Below, piece after piece: positions 33,369 through 42,030 of a stretch of DNA of 64,000 bases; position 1 is the stretch's first letter, and every line of letters starts with the position of its first letter. The stretch spans positions 1 to 64,000 of the forward strand of contig MWDE01000004.1 of NCBI GenBank assembly GCA_002070395.1, given 5' to 3'. The stretch is from Synergistetes bacterium ADurb.Bin155 (GTDB taxonomy: Bacteria; Synergistota; Synergistia; Synergistales; Thermovirgaceae). The notes under the pieces were generated by a model. That model made no database searches. It was not told the origin of the DNA and worked only from the letters and a program-made list of their open reading frames with translations. The position numbers were made by a program, and so were the translations under genes.

Positions 33369-33643
33369 CGACCGGGGGGAAGAAGAGGCCCTGGCGCTTC
33401 CTCCTGGAAGAGCGGCAGGGCCGGTTAGCGGGCGAACTGCAAGCCGACGGCTGGAGTGGTTCATTCAAGATGAACGCCTGGTTCGAAAAGCATGCCGGGA
33501 AAGAGGTGGAGCTGGAAGTTGAGGGCTTTGGCCGGGTCCTCCTCACCCCCAAGGGTCTCCGGACTCACGAGACGGGCCACCACAGCGAGAGCAGCGTGAA
33601 GGTAGAGGGCTGCCTCGTCTCCCGCGATGGACCGGAGGTGTAA
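33365..33643 (+). CDS. Small conserved-looking protein of unknown function
   Basis: This protein of about 92 aa has no family I recognise. GTG at 33365 overlaps the aspS stop (GTGA), suggesting translational coupling; an in-frame ATG at 33344 is an alternative. The sequence is basic at the N-terminus (GKKRPWRFLLEERQG) and looks like a small beta-barrel (GELQADGWSGSFKMNAWFE, VELEVEGFGRVLLTPKGL). No signal peptide or membrane segment is seen. It is probably cytoplasmic. Confidence 0.6.
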   Translation: MTTGGKKRPWRFLLEERQGRLAGELQADGWSGSFKMNAWFEKHAGKEVELEVEGFGRVLLTPKGLRTHETGHHSESSVKVEGCLVSRDGPEV

Positions 33644-33700
33644 CCCGCCGGGCTTTTAAAGTTATAATAAGGAAAAAAGATATGAAAGGGAGGCGGGACA

Positions 33701-34384
33701 ATGGCCAGGTTGACCTTTCTTGGGCACGCGGCCTTCCGGGTCGAGGGCGGCGGCCTCGATGGCCTGATCGACCCTTTCCTCACGGGGAACAGCATGACCC
33801 CTTTCTCCCCGGAAGACTTCAAGGACGTCAACTTCATTTTTGTGACCCACGGGCACGGTGATCATCTCGGGGACACCCCGGCCATCGCGAAGAGGACCGG
33901 GGCCACGGTGGTCGCCACAGTGGAGATGTGCGACGTGCTGAAAGGGGTCAAGTGCCACCCGTTGCAAATAGGCGGGGCTTTCACCTTCCCCTTCGGAAGG
34001 GTGAAGATGACGCCGGCCTGGCACGGTTCGGGCGTCCAGGGCGGCGAGGGTGAGGGTATGGCCTATGGGGGCGTGGCGGGAGGGTTCCTCTTAGAAGTCG
34101 ACGGCCGCAGGATCTACCATGCCGGCGACACAGGGCTCACCGTCGAGATGGGGCTCCTCGCCGAGGATGGGGTGGATGTGGCCCTTCTCCCCATCGGCGG
34201 GAATTACACCATGGATATTGACGACGCCGTCAGGGCCGTCAGGATGATAAAACCCCGGGTGGCCGTCCCGATGCATTACAACACTTTTCCGCTGATAAAG
34301 GCCTCCCCCGAGGAGTTCGCCTCCAAGGCTTCGGGGCTCGCGGAGATAAGGATCCTGAAACCCGGGGAGATCCTGGAAGTCTGA
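33701..34384 (+). CDS. Metallo-beta-lactamase-fold hydrolase (UPF0173/YtkL type)
   Basis: This 227-aa metal-dependent hydrolase has the signature VTHGHGDHLGD (residues about 48-58), then AWHGSG, YHAGDTGLTVEM (about 145) and the late histidine in VPMHYNTFP (about 190). The UPF0173 family has no firmly established substrate. GGGAGG precedes the ATG, and a TATAAT-like box sits near 33660 without a good -35. It is convergent with the RpiR-type gene. Confidence 0.9.
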   Translation: MARLTFLGHAAFRVEGGGLDGLIDPFLTGNSMTPFSPEDFKDVNFIFVTHGHGDHLGDTPAIAKRTGATVVATVEMCDVLKGVKCHPLQIGGAFTFPFGRVKMTPAWHGSGVQGGEGEGMAYGGVAGGFLLEVDGRRIYHAGDTGLTVEMGLLAEDGVDVALLPIGGNYTMDIDDAVRAVRMIKPRVAVPMHYNTFPLIKASPEEFASKASGLAEIRILKPGEILEV

Positions 34385-34400
34385 CCGCCGCCGCTTTAGT

Positions 34401-35303
34401 TCAGGAGTACTTCAGCCCGAAAACGGGGTGGAAGATCCTCTCGTCGTGAAGGAACTCCGACTGCTCCTCCAGGGCTTTCCTCGCCGAGTCTCCCATGTTG
34501 ACGGCGAGGACCGAGGTAAGGATGTGCACCAGGAAGAGGGGGCCGATGACGCTGCTCCCGAACATTGGGCTCGCGGCGCTCACGAAGAAGGAAAGGTCCG
34601 AGTACCGGCAGATCGGGGCCGCGGGGTTGTCGGTGATGGTGATGATCTCGGCCCCCTTCGTTTTGGCCCTCTCCACCGCCTGGGTGACCTCGATCACAAA
34701 ACTCGGGAGTTCGCACACGACGACCACGTCCCCCGGTCCGACGCTCCTGGCCTGTTCCTGCAGGGTCATGGCGGAACGGGTCATCAGGAAGGCCTTCATT
34801 CCCATGATCCTTAGCCTCATGAACAGCGATTGGGCCACCAGGGTCGAGATCCCCCACCCGGCACAGTAGACGGCATCGGCATCGCGGAGCTTCGAGCAAA
34901 AGGCGGAGACCTTTTCAGACCTCAACTGGGACCATGTGTCATCCAGGTTCGCGTGCTCCAGCCTGTGGATCGTGACGGGGAGTTCCTGCCGGTTGTCCAT
35001 CACCCGGGCGAGCATCGCGGCCGGATTGACCTGCCCCAGCACGGCGTCCTGTAGTGTTTCCTTCAGGTCGGAGTAACCTTCGAAACCGAGCAGCCTCGAG
35101 ACCCTCACCATCTGGGCCTTGGACACCCCGAGGCCATCGGCCACATCGCCAATTGACCGGAAGGCCGCTTCCCTCATGTTCATCAGGAGGTATTCGACGA
35201 CGCGCCTTGCCTTTTTGGGCATGCCCTGCATTTTTTCCCTGAAAAGTGCCTGGATCTGTTCGGTTTCCAATTCGGGATCCTCCATAATGAAAAAATAAAC
35301 CAT
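34401..35303 (-). CDS. MurR/RpiR-family transcriptional regulator with SIS domain
   Basis: This 300-aa regulator has an N-terminal RpiR HTH domain (IGDVADGLGVSKAQMVRVSRLLG, about 53-75) and a C-terminal SIS domain (about 125-270, AVYCAGWGISTLVAQSL and DVVVVCELPSFVIEVTQAVE) that binds phosphosugars in relatives. The start is ATG 35303 or the in-frame ATG 35285; neither has a strong ribosome site. A consensus-like promoter at 35324-35352 supports the upstream one. The adjacent MATE transporter gene on the same strand is a possible target. Confidence 0.88.
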   Translation of the reverse strand: MVYFFIMEDPELETEQIQALFREKMQGMPKKARRVVEYLLMNMREAAFRSIGDVADGLGVSKAQMVRVSRLLGFEGYSDLKETLQDAVLGQVNPAAMLARVMDNRQELPVTIHRLEHANLDDTWSQLRSEKVSAFCSKLRDADAVYCAGWGISTLVAQSLFMRLRIMGMKAFLMTRSAMTLQEQARSVGPGDVVVVCELPSFVIEVTQAVERAKTKGAEIITITDNPAAPICRYSDLSFFVSAASPMFGSSVIGPLFLVHILTSVLAVNMGDSARKALEEQSEFLHDERIFHPVFGLKYS

Positions 35304-35323
35304 CCTATCAGAAAATCAATCGT

Positions 35324-35352
35324 AGTATACTCTTAATACCGGTGAAAACCAA
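35324..35352 (-). promoter_or_regulatory. Promoter of the RpiR-type regulator gene
   Basis: On the minus strand TTGGTT (complement of 35347-35352) and TATACT (complement of 35324-35329) are separated by 17 nt, about 20 bp before the ATG at 35303. Confidence 0.5.
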
Positions 35353-35390
35353 AGGGTGTTTTTTTATGCCCCCCGTGCCCGGACCCCAGG

Positions 35391-36755
35391 TCAGTCCCCG
35401 CCGTAGCCCGATCGTATCTCTTCCCTGATCTTCTCCATGACCTTGAATATGAAAAAAGTCGACAGCAGGAAAGAGGCTAAGGCCGAAAGGGGTTGACACC
35501 ACCAGACTCCCGACAGGCCGAAGAGCCTTGAAAGGGCGGCCGCGGAGGGTATACGTACCACCAGCGTCCGCAATATCTGGGCCGCCATGCCGTATACGGG
35601 GCGGCCGCTCCCCTGGAAGATCCCCCAGAAGGAGATATCGGCGGCGGCAAAGAGGTAGGCCGTCGCCGAAGCCCTTATCGAGGCCACGGCCATCCCCATG
35701 ACCTGGTCGGAGGGGCGGAAGAGAGCCAGGACAAGGTGGGGCCACAGGTATACCAGGGTTCCTATCACGCCTATCATGGCCGTCGAGGAGAGCAGGACCA
35801 CCTTCAGGGCCCCGCGGATCCTGGAGAAGTCGCCCTTGCCTATGTTATAGCCGATGAAGGGGACGAGGGCGCCGTTGAAACCGAAAACGGGCAGGAAGAC
35901 GAACATTTCAACCCTGTTCCCGAGCATGAAGGCCCCTATGGCGGCGGGGCCATAGCCGGAGAGTATCCGATTGAGCAGGGCACTCCCCACGGCCATGCTC
36001 CCCTGGGATATCGCCACGGGGAGCCCGATCTCACCGACGCTGATCCACTTCCGCGGGTGATCGGGCCTCCAGGTTAAGCCGGGTATGAGGGGGCTCCGTT
36101 TTTTCAGCCTTGACCAGAGGTAAAGGCATGAGGCCAGCCGTCCGATGAAGGTGGCTATCGATGCGCCGGCGATCCCCCACCCGAAGGTGAATATCATGAT
36201 GGGGTCGAGGATGGCGTTGATGCCGTTGCCGAGGATCATGCTCTTCATGGGTGTCACCGTATCCCCCTGGCTCCTGAAGGTGGAGTCGGCGATCAGGGAG
36301 AAGGCCATCAGGGGGGTGCCAAGCACCAACCAGGTGGCGTAGCGGTAACTCTCCGGGAGCACATCGCCTGAACCGCCGAGGAGGGAGAAAAAGGCGTCCG
36401 ACGATGGACGGAAGAGCAGGGGGAGGGCCGGCGTAGTGAGGATAAGGACAAGGAGGAGGGCCGAGTCGGCGTAGCCCTGGGCTTCATCCACCTGCCCGTG
36501 GCCAAGGGAGTTGCTCATCCTGGTCGTGGTCCCGACGGCCATGCCGTTCACCAGGGCGAAGATGACGAACATCAGTGGAAAGGTGAGCGACATGGCCGCC
36601 AGGGAGGACTCCCCCAGCCATGCCACAAAGACGGTATCCACCAGGTGGAACAGGGTATGGAACAGCATGGAAAACATCGAGGGCAGCGCCAGTTGCCAAA
36701 GGGTCCCGGCGACGCTCCCGGCTCCCATGTCGATGTTCCTCTTCAGAATAGCCAT
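35391..36755 (-). CDS. MATE-family multidrug/toxin efflux transporter
   Basis: This 454-aa transporter has about twelve hydrophobic segments in two six-helix bundles. Family blocks are LALPSMFSMLFHTLFHLVDTVFV near residue 23, AVGTTTRMSNSLGHGQ near 73 and the second-half counterpart IGEIGLPVAISQGSMAVGSALL near 243. MATE proteins extrude cationic compounds using Na+ or H+ gradients. GGAGGG lies just upstream of the ATG. It is on the same strand as the RpiR regulator but upstream of it. Confidence 0.93.
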   Translation of the reverse strand: MAILKRNIDMGAGSVAGTLWQLALPSMFSMLFHTLFHLVDTVFVAWLGESSLAAMSLTFPLMFVIFALVNGMAVGTTTRMSNSLGHGQVDEAQGYADSALLLVLILTTPALPLLFRPSSDAFFSLLGGSGDVLPESYRYATWLVLGTPLMAFSLIADSTFRSQGDTVTPMKSMILGNGINAILDPIMIFTFGWGIAGASIATFIGRLASCLYLWSRLKKRSPLIPGLTWRPDHPRKWISVGEIGLPVAISQGSMAVGSALLNRILSGYGPAAIGAFMLGNRVEMFVFLPVFGFNGALVPFIGYNIGKGDFSRIRGALKVVLLSSTAMIGVIGTLVYLWPHLVLALFRPSDQVMGMAVASIRASATAYLFAAADISFWGIFQGSGRPVYGMAAQILRTLVVRIPSAAALSRLFGLSGVWWCQPLSALASFLLSTFFIFKVMEKIREEIRSGYGGD

Positions 36756-36830
36756 TGATCCCTCCGCGACAAAAAACTCAAAGCATTGTAGGCAAAATCT
36801 TCCCCCGTGGCAAATGTCCTTTCGGCGGGA

Positions 36831-37772
36831 TCAAGGGACCCATCGCACAAGGCCTCCCGCTCTTTCGACGGTCATCCCTGAGAGGGTTGCCAGTTCCCTG
36901 AACCCCCACCGGCCGTGGCCCGAAAGGAGAGACCGGGAGCTTGTGGGGACAAGCCACGGTCCCTGGGGGCTTTCCTCGACCAGGGAAAGGGCCAGCGCGA
37001 AGGAACGGGCCAGTTCGCCCAGGGCCGGGTGGTGAGGCCCCGCTACCACGCTGCCGGAGAGGGAGACCGTCTCCTGGAGGCCCACCCGCAGGAGTTCGAA
37101 ACCGGCCTCCCGGGCGTACTTGATCATCCTCCCGGCCCAACGGGCGCTCTCATCGACGCCGGGCGGAGTGTAGTCTCCGGAGAGGTACATTCTCTCGAGG
37201 AGAGTGCCCTTCAGGACGAGGCAGGGGTAGATCCTGATCTGCATGGGACCCGCGCCCCTCACGGCGGCAAGGTGCCGCAGGTCCTCCAGGGACGACGAAG
37301 GGGTCTGCCCGGGGAGGCCGGTCATCAGCTGCGCCCCGGGGATGAAAGCCGGGTTTGCGGCTACCAGGGAGAGCCTTTCCAGGACCTCGGCTCCGGTGTA
37401 CCCCCTTTTGCAAGTCTCCAGCACCTCGTCCTCGAGGGAGGAAACACCCAGTTCAATTATCCTGACCGGGAAAGGGGAAAGAAAGGCCAGTATCGACGGG
37501 TCGACGCAGAGGGGATGGGTGGAGATCCTGAAATTGACAGGGGAGGGGGCGGCCAGGGCCGCCTCGAGGTAATCCCGCTGCCGGCCCAGCGGCTGGCAGG
37601 TGAAGCTGCCGCCGAAGAAGCAGACCTCGGTGGGTTCGGTGATTCCCCGCAGCGCCTCCCTCACGTCCCGGGGTTCCGGGGAGCCGGCATGACCGGTTAT
37701 GGCCCTCTGGTCGCAGTAAACGCACCGGTTGGGGCAGTCCCTCATGGGGAGGAAGAAGGGGGCGCGTTCCAT
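36831..37772 (-). CDS. Short Elp3-like radical SAM protein
   Basis: This 313-aa protein has the radical SAM cluster motif CPNRCVYCDQ (C-x3-C-x2-C, about 13-22), FFGGSFTCQP, STHPLCVDPSIL and ELGVSSLEDEVLETCKRGYTGAE. It matches the short COG1243-like group, related to the rSAM part of Elp3 but without the acetyltransferase domain. The substrate is unknown; tRNA is plausible by relation to Elp3. The ATG overlaps the stop of the upstream ImmA-type protease gene, so it belongs to that operon. Confidence 0.85.
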   Translation of the reverse strand: MERAPFFLPMRDCPNRCVYCDQRAITGHAGSPEPRDVREALRGITEPTEVCFFGGSFTCQPLGRQRDYLEAALAAPSPVNFRISTHPLCVDPSILAFLSPFPVRIIELGVSSLEDEVLETCKRGYTGAEVLERLSLVAANPAFIPGAQLMTGLPGQTPSSSLEDLRHLAAVRGAGPMQIRIYPCLVLKGTLLERMYLSGDYTPPGVDESARWAGRMIKYAREAGFELLRVGLQETVSLSGSVVAGPHHPALGELARSFALALSLVEESPQGPWLVPTSSRSLLSGHGRWGFRELATLSGMTVERAGGLVRWVP

Positions 37773-38197
37773 CAGCCGGCACCTTCGCCCCATTCGTCGA
37801 TTATGGCGGCCCAGGCGAACAGGTCGGCCTGGTATTCAAAACTCGTCATCGGGGTGGCGGTGTGGGACCAGAAGTCCTCGCCCCTGGCGTGGTGGGTGAG
37901 GTGGTAGATCTCGTGGAAGAGGGCGAAACGCCTCCATATTTCCGGGAGGAGGCCGTTCACGTAGATGCGCGCCCTCCGCCCCCTGGCGACGTGGAGGCCC
38001 CATAGGGAGACGGGCAACGGAGCCCTTACTATCTCGACGGACCTGCCGCAGGCGGCTTCAACTTTCGCGAGGAGGTCGAAGTCGTCAAGGTCTTTCCACT
38101 GGCGGGCCTCAAGGGAAGCCCATTCCGGGATGAACTCGGGCGGCTCGGGCCATAGGAACCCGTCCTCCGTCCTCCCGCCCAGGGCCGTCTCAGTCAT
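37772..38197 (-). CDS. ImmA/IrrE-type zinc metallopeptidase
   Basis: This 141-aa protein has the HExxH zinc motif in FALFHEIYHLTHH (about 93-105) and a downstream Glu in SFEYQADLFAWAAI, as in ImmA/IrrE-family (DUF955) peptidases. Such enzymes typically cleave a partner XRE repressor upon stress or element activation. The partner is very likely the XRE protein encoded immediately upstream, whose gene overlaps this one by 8 nt. The ATG at 38197 is set by this overlap and family length. Confidence 0.85.
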   Translation of the reverse strand: MTETALGGRTEDGFLWPEPPEFIPEWASLEARQWKDLDDFDLLAKVEAACGRSVEIVRAPLPVSLWGLHVARGRRARIYVNGLLPEIWRRFALFHEIYHLTHHARGEDFWSHTATPMTSFEYQADLFAWAAIIDEWGEGAG

Positions 38198-38546
38198 TCT
38201 CCCTGTCCCAATCGGAGAGCGCCGCTTCGATGAGCTTCTGTACAAGTTGCACCTCTCCCCTGGAGAGCTTCCTGCTCCGGTACCAAATTTCGACGGGTTC
38301 ACTGTCGTTGAGCACCTCTTCGAGCATAAGTCTGCCCGAACCGTCCCTGCCTGGGTCGTGGACCAGATCGACCACTTCCACATCGAGAGCCGCGGCCAAC
38401 CGTTTGAGGAGCTTCATCGAGGGCAACCGCCGGTTGCTCTCCAGGGACTGGATATAAATGCGACTGACATCGACCATTTCAGAGAGTCTTTTCTGGGTGA
38501 GCCCCTTCGACCTGCGAAGGGTCTTGATCCTCAGTCCCAGGCTCAT
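38190..38546 (-). CDS. XRE-family regulator paired with ImmA-type protease
   Basis: This 118-aa protein has an N-terminal helix-turn-helix (residues 5-60: LRIKTLRRSKGLTQKRLSEM, VSRIYIQSLESNRRLPSMK) and a C-terminal extension that may be the protease-sensitive region. GGAGGTG precedes the ATG. Its own consensus promoter lies inside the 3' end of the upstream citG-like gene. By analogy with ImmR/ImmA and DdrO/IrrE pairs it probably represses its own operon until cleaved; this is inference. Confidence 0.87.
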   Translation of the reverse strand: MSLGLRIKTLRRSKGLTQKRLSEMVDVSRIYIQSLESNRRLPSMKLLKRLAAALDVEVVDLVHDPGRDGSGRLMLEEVLNDSEPVEIWYRSRKLSRGEVQLVQKLIEAALSDWDREND

Positions 38547-39474
38547 GGCCCACACCTCCGTACGTAATGTTACACATATTATACCTGTCACTCTGAATGT
38601 TTACAATGTCCTCCGGAAGGGTATCGCAGTCGTGAAGGAACAGGGTGCAGGTCAAAAGGTCCGCGGCCCCGCCGGGGCTGATGTCCTGGAGTCGGAATTG
38701 TTCGTCGGCTTCCTTGAGTGAGGCCAGGGCGTTGTCGTCGTAGGGGGGCGTTCCCAGGTCCAGGAGCCCGCCCACAAGGCGCCGGTAGTCGCCCCTCCAG
38801 AAGGAATACCCCTTCCGGGCGATGACGTTCGTGTCCTCCCCGTGCATCATGAGGTCGAAAAGGGCGTAAAGGGCGCTGTCGTGCCTGGCAGCCCCGCGGG
38901 AGAGGGCCTTCCTGAAGGAAGGCAAACCGTGCCTCAGGACGGTGGGGAAGCCTCCCTCGGCTTCGCCCCTGATGCCGGTGACACCGTGCTCCAGGAATAT
39001 TCTCTCTCCTCCCGTCAGGGGTCTGGAGGGAGGAGACTGGGCCAGCGAAAAGAGTTCCCTTTCGCAGCAGCCCCGGGCCGCCGAAGCAGCGGCGGCGGCC
39101 ACCTTCGAAGGCTGAAGACCCTGGCCGAGCAAAAGGCAACGCCCGGCCCCGTAAAGAAGAAGGGAAAGGGCGAAGATCAGGCCCTTATGGGTATTCACGC
39201 CGGAGGTGGCCCGGTACATGGCAGCGTCCATCTTGAGCCCCGTCCGCCTCAGGCAGGGGAGGGCCTCCCCGGGGGGGATCCCTGCCAGGCCCCATAAGGC
39301 CTGGCGCTGCCAGAAGGGTGCGAGGGCCGTCATGCTAAGGAGAAAAGTGGCAAAATCCATGTCCCGGTGGGAGCCGGGGCCGAAACGGTCGACGAGGCCG
39401 GGTTTGGGGGCGATGAAGACCTCCATGGCGGCCGCCGATGCGGCTATGGCGCCGAGGACCACGTGAATGTTCAT
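38479..39474 (-). CDS. CitG-family triphosphoribosyl-dephospho-CoA synthase, with C-terminal read-through
   Basis: This 331-aa protein resembles CitG/MdcB, which make the prosthetic-group precursor 2'-(5''-triphosphoribosyl)-3'-dephospho-CoA for citrate or malonate lyase. Key blocks are PKPGLVDRFGPGSHRDMDFATF near residue 23, TSGVNTHKGLIFALSLLLYGAG near 90 and MMHGEDTNVIARKG near 215. The last 30 or so residues (after FLHDCDTLPED) lack family similarity and run 68 nt into the downstream xre gene, so an original stop may have been lost. No citrate lyase genes are in the window, so the acceptor is unknown. Confidence 0.82.
   Translation of the reverse strand: MNIHVVLGAIAASAAAMEVFIAPKPGLVDRFGPGSHRDMDFATFLLSMTALAPFWQRQALWGLAGIPPGEALPCLRRTGLKMDAAMYRATSGVNTHKGLIFALSLLLYGAGRCLLLGQGLQPSKVAAAAASAARGCCERELFSLAQSPPSRPLTGGERIFLEHGVTGIRGEAEGGFPTVLRHGLPSFRKALSRGAARHDSALYALFDLMMHGEDTNVIARKGYSFWRGDYRRLVGGLLDLGTPPYDDNALASLKEADEQFRLQDISPGGAADLLTCTLFLHDCDTLPEDIVNIQSDRYNMCNITYGGVGHEPGTEDQDPSQVEGAHPEKTL
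38578..38606 (-). promoter_or_regulatory. Internal promoter of the xre-immA-radical SAM operon
   Basis: On the minus strand TTGTAA (complement of 38601-38606), a 17-nt spacer and a perfect TATAAT (complement of 38578-38583) lie within the 3' end of the citG-like gene, about 32 bp before the xre ATG. The downstream stretch holds a TACGTA palindrome that could be an operator. Confidence 0.65.
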
Positions 39475-39550
39475 CCCTTCTCTCCCTTGACGGTTCGCCC
39501 CATCGGGCGGATACTTATAAAGATAATAACAAAAGTAGGCGAGGCTAACA

Positions 39551-40051
39551 ATGTCAAAACTGAGCGCGAGAAGCGAAGATTACCTCAAGGCCATATTGAG
39601 GCTCCAGGACCAGAAAAAGGTGGTCCGCGTCAAGGACCTGGCCCAACTCCTGGGAGTGAGGTCGCCTACCGTCGTCGGGGTCGTGTCGGGCCTCAAGGAA
39701 GGCGGCCTGGTCGACCAGGAGCACTACGGGTACATCTCTCTCACTCCCGAAGGCAAGGTCGTCGCCGAGACCCTACTTCAGAACGAGGAGCTCCTCAGGA
39801 CCTTCTTCGAGGAAGTGCTGAACCTCGATAGCGGGGAAGCGACCCAGAACGCCTGCAACGTTGAGCATTTTATCACCCCTAGGTGCAGGGAACGGCTTGT
39901 CTCCTTCATCAGGTTCCTCGAGATCTGCGGAAGAGGCGCTCCGAAGTGGCTCGATCACTTCCGGCACTTTTCCCTGACCGGCGAACCGCCCCCCTGTGAC
40001 CGGTGCGGGGAGATCTTCCCAGGAGACCGAAGGGGATGCGAAAAAGCCTGA
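39551..40051 (+). CDS. DtxR/MntR-family metal-dependent regulator
   Basis: This 166-aa protein has the DtxR winged HTH (ARSEDYLKAILRLQ, then VRVKDLAQLLGVRSPTVVGVVSGLKEGGLV, residues 6-55) and the metal-binding dimerisation domain (NACNVEHFITPRCRERLVSFI near 98, the Cys-x2-Glu-His motif). Such proteins repress metal uptake genes when bound to Fe or Mn. The C-terminus has a Cys-rich tail (CDRCGEIF). Candidate targets in the window are the importer at 7735-10725 and the ZIP gene at 58996, but no shared operator was recognised. It overlaps the next gene by 16 nt. Confidence 0.9.
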   Translation: MSKLSARSEDYLKAILRLQDQKKVVRVKDLAQLLGVRSPTVVGVVSGLKEGGLVDQEHYGYISLTPEGKVVAETLLQNEELLRTFFEEVLNLDSGEATQNACNVEHFITPRCRERLVSFIRFLEICGRGAPKWLDHFRHFSLTGEPPPCDRCGEIFPGDRRGCEKA

Positions 40052-42030
40052 AGTATTTTGGGGCGGTCCTCCTCATGGTCCTCCTTTTTCCGGCGTCGGA
40101 AGTGAAGGCCTCGGAAATAGAGGACCTTTTCTGGTCGAGACAGTGGACAGCCCTCGAGACGAAGGTCCGATCCCTCGGCGACCAGGCTTCGCCGAAGGAA
40201 AGGGTCATCTTCGCAAATGCCCTCTGGCTCCAGCGCAAGTGGGCTCAGGCCCTCGAGATACTGCTGGAGGAGAGGAAAGGCCTCCCGGAAGGGTTGAAAC
40301 CCTTTACCGATATGCTCATCCTCCTGGGTTTCGAAAGGACCGGCGATGACCGGAAGGCCGAGGAGGCGGCCCTGTCGCTCTGGAAAGGGGATGACTGGGT
40401 CCTGGCGCCTCACGTGGCCTACGCCCTGGGGAGGCTCTCCCTGAAGGGGGGCCGGGTGGAAGAGGCGAAAAAGTGGTACGGGGCGATGGCTGAAAGCGCC
40501 AAGGATACCGCCCTACGGAAGCAGGCCCTTGAAGCGCTTTTGAGGCTGCCGGAGCCGGACCCCAAGTATGCCCTGGCGCTGCTTGAGATAGCCCCCTTTC
40601 ACCGTGAGGCCCTTTCGAAGATCCGGAAGGACCCGGGGCCTGAAGACCCGAGGACCGCCTTTCCCCTGGGGTATGCTTCCTTTTTCTCCGGTGATCTCGA
40701 AGAGGCCCTCGCTCAACTTGGAAGGGTCCCCCGGGAGGCCCCGTGTTTTGAAAGGGCGGCCTTCTTCAGGGCGAGGGCCCTTTCGAACCTCGGCAGGGCC
40801 GATGAGGCGCTGCCGGTCTGGAAGGAGCTGTCCCTGGGCGGGTCGAGGTATTCCCAGCCCTCGATCGAACTGATATCCAGGATGGCCAGGGAAAAGGGCG
40901 GGGAAGCTCTAGAAGCGCTAGTGGAGATCTCGGATATCGCACAGGGCGACCCGGCGGCCTCGGCCCTGGCCGAGTTGGCAGGTCTCTTTGCCGGGACCGG
41001 TGATGAGAAGGAAGCCTCACGGTACGAGGCGATCCTCTTGGATCGTTACCCGACGAGCCGTTTCGCCGCCGCAGCCCTTTGGGAAAAGGGATGGTCCGCC
41101 TGGAAGAAGGGGGATATCAGGGCCGCTGACGGGGCCTGGACGAGGGCCCTCGACGCTGGGAACGACCCGAGGCAGGAGTCCCGCCTCCTATTCTGGGCGG
41201 CCAGGGCGAACGAGAAGCTGGGGGACTCGAGGACCTCCTCGGGGCTCCTCGAGAGACTTCGAAAGGGCTACCCCACGGATTACTACACTTACCTGGCTTT
41301 TCCCTCCGAACCGCCGAGGATCAGGGACCTCCCCGCCCAAAGGGCGGCCGGTGAGGGGGAAGAACTGGCGGAATGGGGGTTCGTCATCTACGCCAGGATG
41401 GTCCTGTCCCTGTCTTCGGACGCCGCGACGAGGGCCGCCTCGGCGAAGCTGGCCCTTTGGCTTGGCGACGCCAGGGGGGCTTTCCTCGACTCGATCCCCT
41501 TCGCCTCCATGCTCGGCCGGACCGACCCCCTTCCCCGGGCGCTCCTGGAGGGGCTCTACCCGAGGGCCCGGGAAAGGGACGTGATGGCGGCCTCGGCCAG
41601 GTTCGGCGTCGACCCGGTGGATGTTTGGGCCATCATGCGGAGGGAGAGCGCCTTCGACGAAGAGGCTGTCAGCAGCGCCGGCGCCATGGGCCTGATGCAG
41701 CTGATGCCGCCTACCGCCAGGGAGAACGCGCTCATGCTCGGGGAAAAGGAAGGCGATTACTTTGATCCCGCCAAGAACATCCTCCTGGGCACCCATCACT
41801 TTTCCAGGCTGACCCGGATATTTGACCGGGTGGAGTTCGCCGTGGCGGCCTACAACGCCGGCCAGGGGGCCGTCGGTCGGTGGCTCCCGCCGAAGGGGCC
41901 GATCGAGGAATGGGTGGAGGATATCCCTTACGGGGAGACCAGGGAGTTCGTGCGCCAGGTCATGGCCAACCGGTACGTTTACAGGGCGATCTACCCGGAT
42001 ATCGAAAAAAGGGGGAGCAGCAATGAATGA
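40036..42030 (+). CDS. Soluble lytic transglycosylase (Slt70-like)
   Basis: This 664-aa protein has a signal peptide (residues 1-25, ending EVKASE), a long alpha-superhelical region of TPR-like repeats (about 30-500) and a C-terminal SLT catalytic domain (about 515-660). The catalytic Glu is in IMRRESAFDEEAVSSAGAMG, followed by GLMQLMPPTA and VAAYNAGQGAV. It cleaves peptidoglycan glycan strands in the periplasm with 1,6-anhydro products. The ATG at 40036 lies inside the 3' end of the DtxR-type gene. The ybaK-like gene overlaps its stop. Confidence 0.92.
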   Translation: MRKSLKYFGAVLLMVLLFPASEVKASEIEDLFWSRQWTALETKVRSLGDQASPKERVIFANALWLQRKWAQALEILLEERKGLPEGLKPFTDMLILLGFERTGDDRKAEEAALSLWKGDDWVLAPHVAYALGRLSLKGGRVEEAKKWYGAMAESAKDTALRKQALEALLRLPEPDPKYALALLEIAPFHREALSKIRKDPGPEDPRTAFPLGYASFFSGDLEEALAQLGRVPREAPCFERAAFFRARALSNLGRADEALPVWKELSLGGSRYSQPSIELISRMAREKGGEALEALVEISDIAQGDPAASALAELAGLFAGTGDEKEASRYEAILLDRYPTSRFAAAALWEKGWSAWKKGDIRAADGAWTRALDAGNDPRQESRLLFWAARANEKLGDSRTSSGLLERLRKGYPTDYYTYLAFPSEPPRIRDLPAQRAAGEGEELAEWGFVIYARMVLSLSSDAATRAASAKLALWLGDARGAFLDSIPFASMLGRTDPLPRALLEGLYPRARERDVMAASARFGVDPVDVWAIMRRESAFDEEAVSSAGAMGLMQLMPPTARENALMLGEKEGDYFDPAKNILLGTHHFSRLTRIFDRVEFAVAAYNAGQGAVGRWLPPKGPIEEWVEDIPYGETREFVRQVMANRYVYRAIYPDIEKRGSSNE

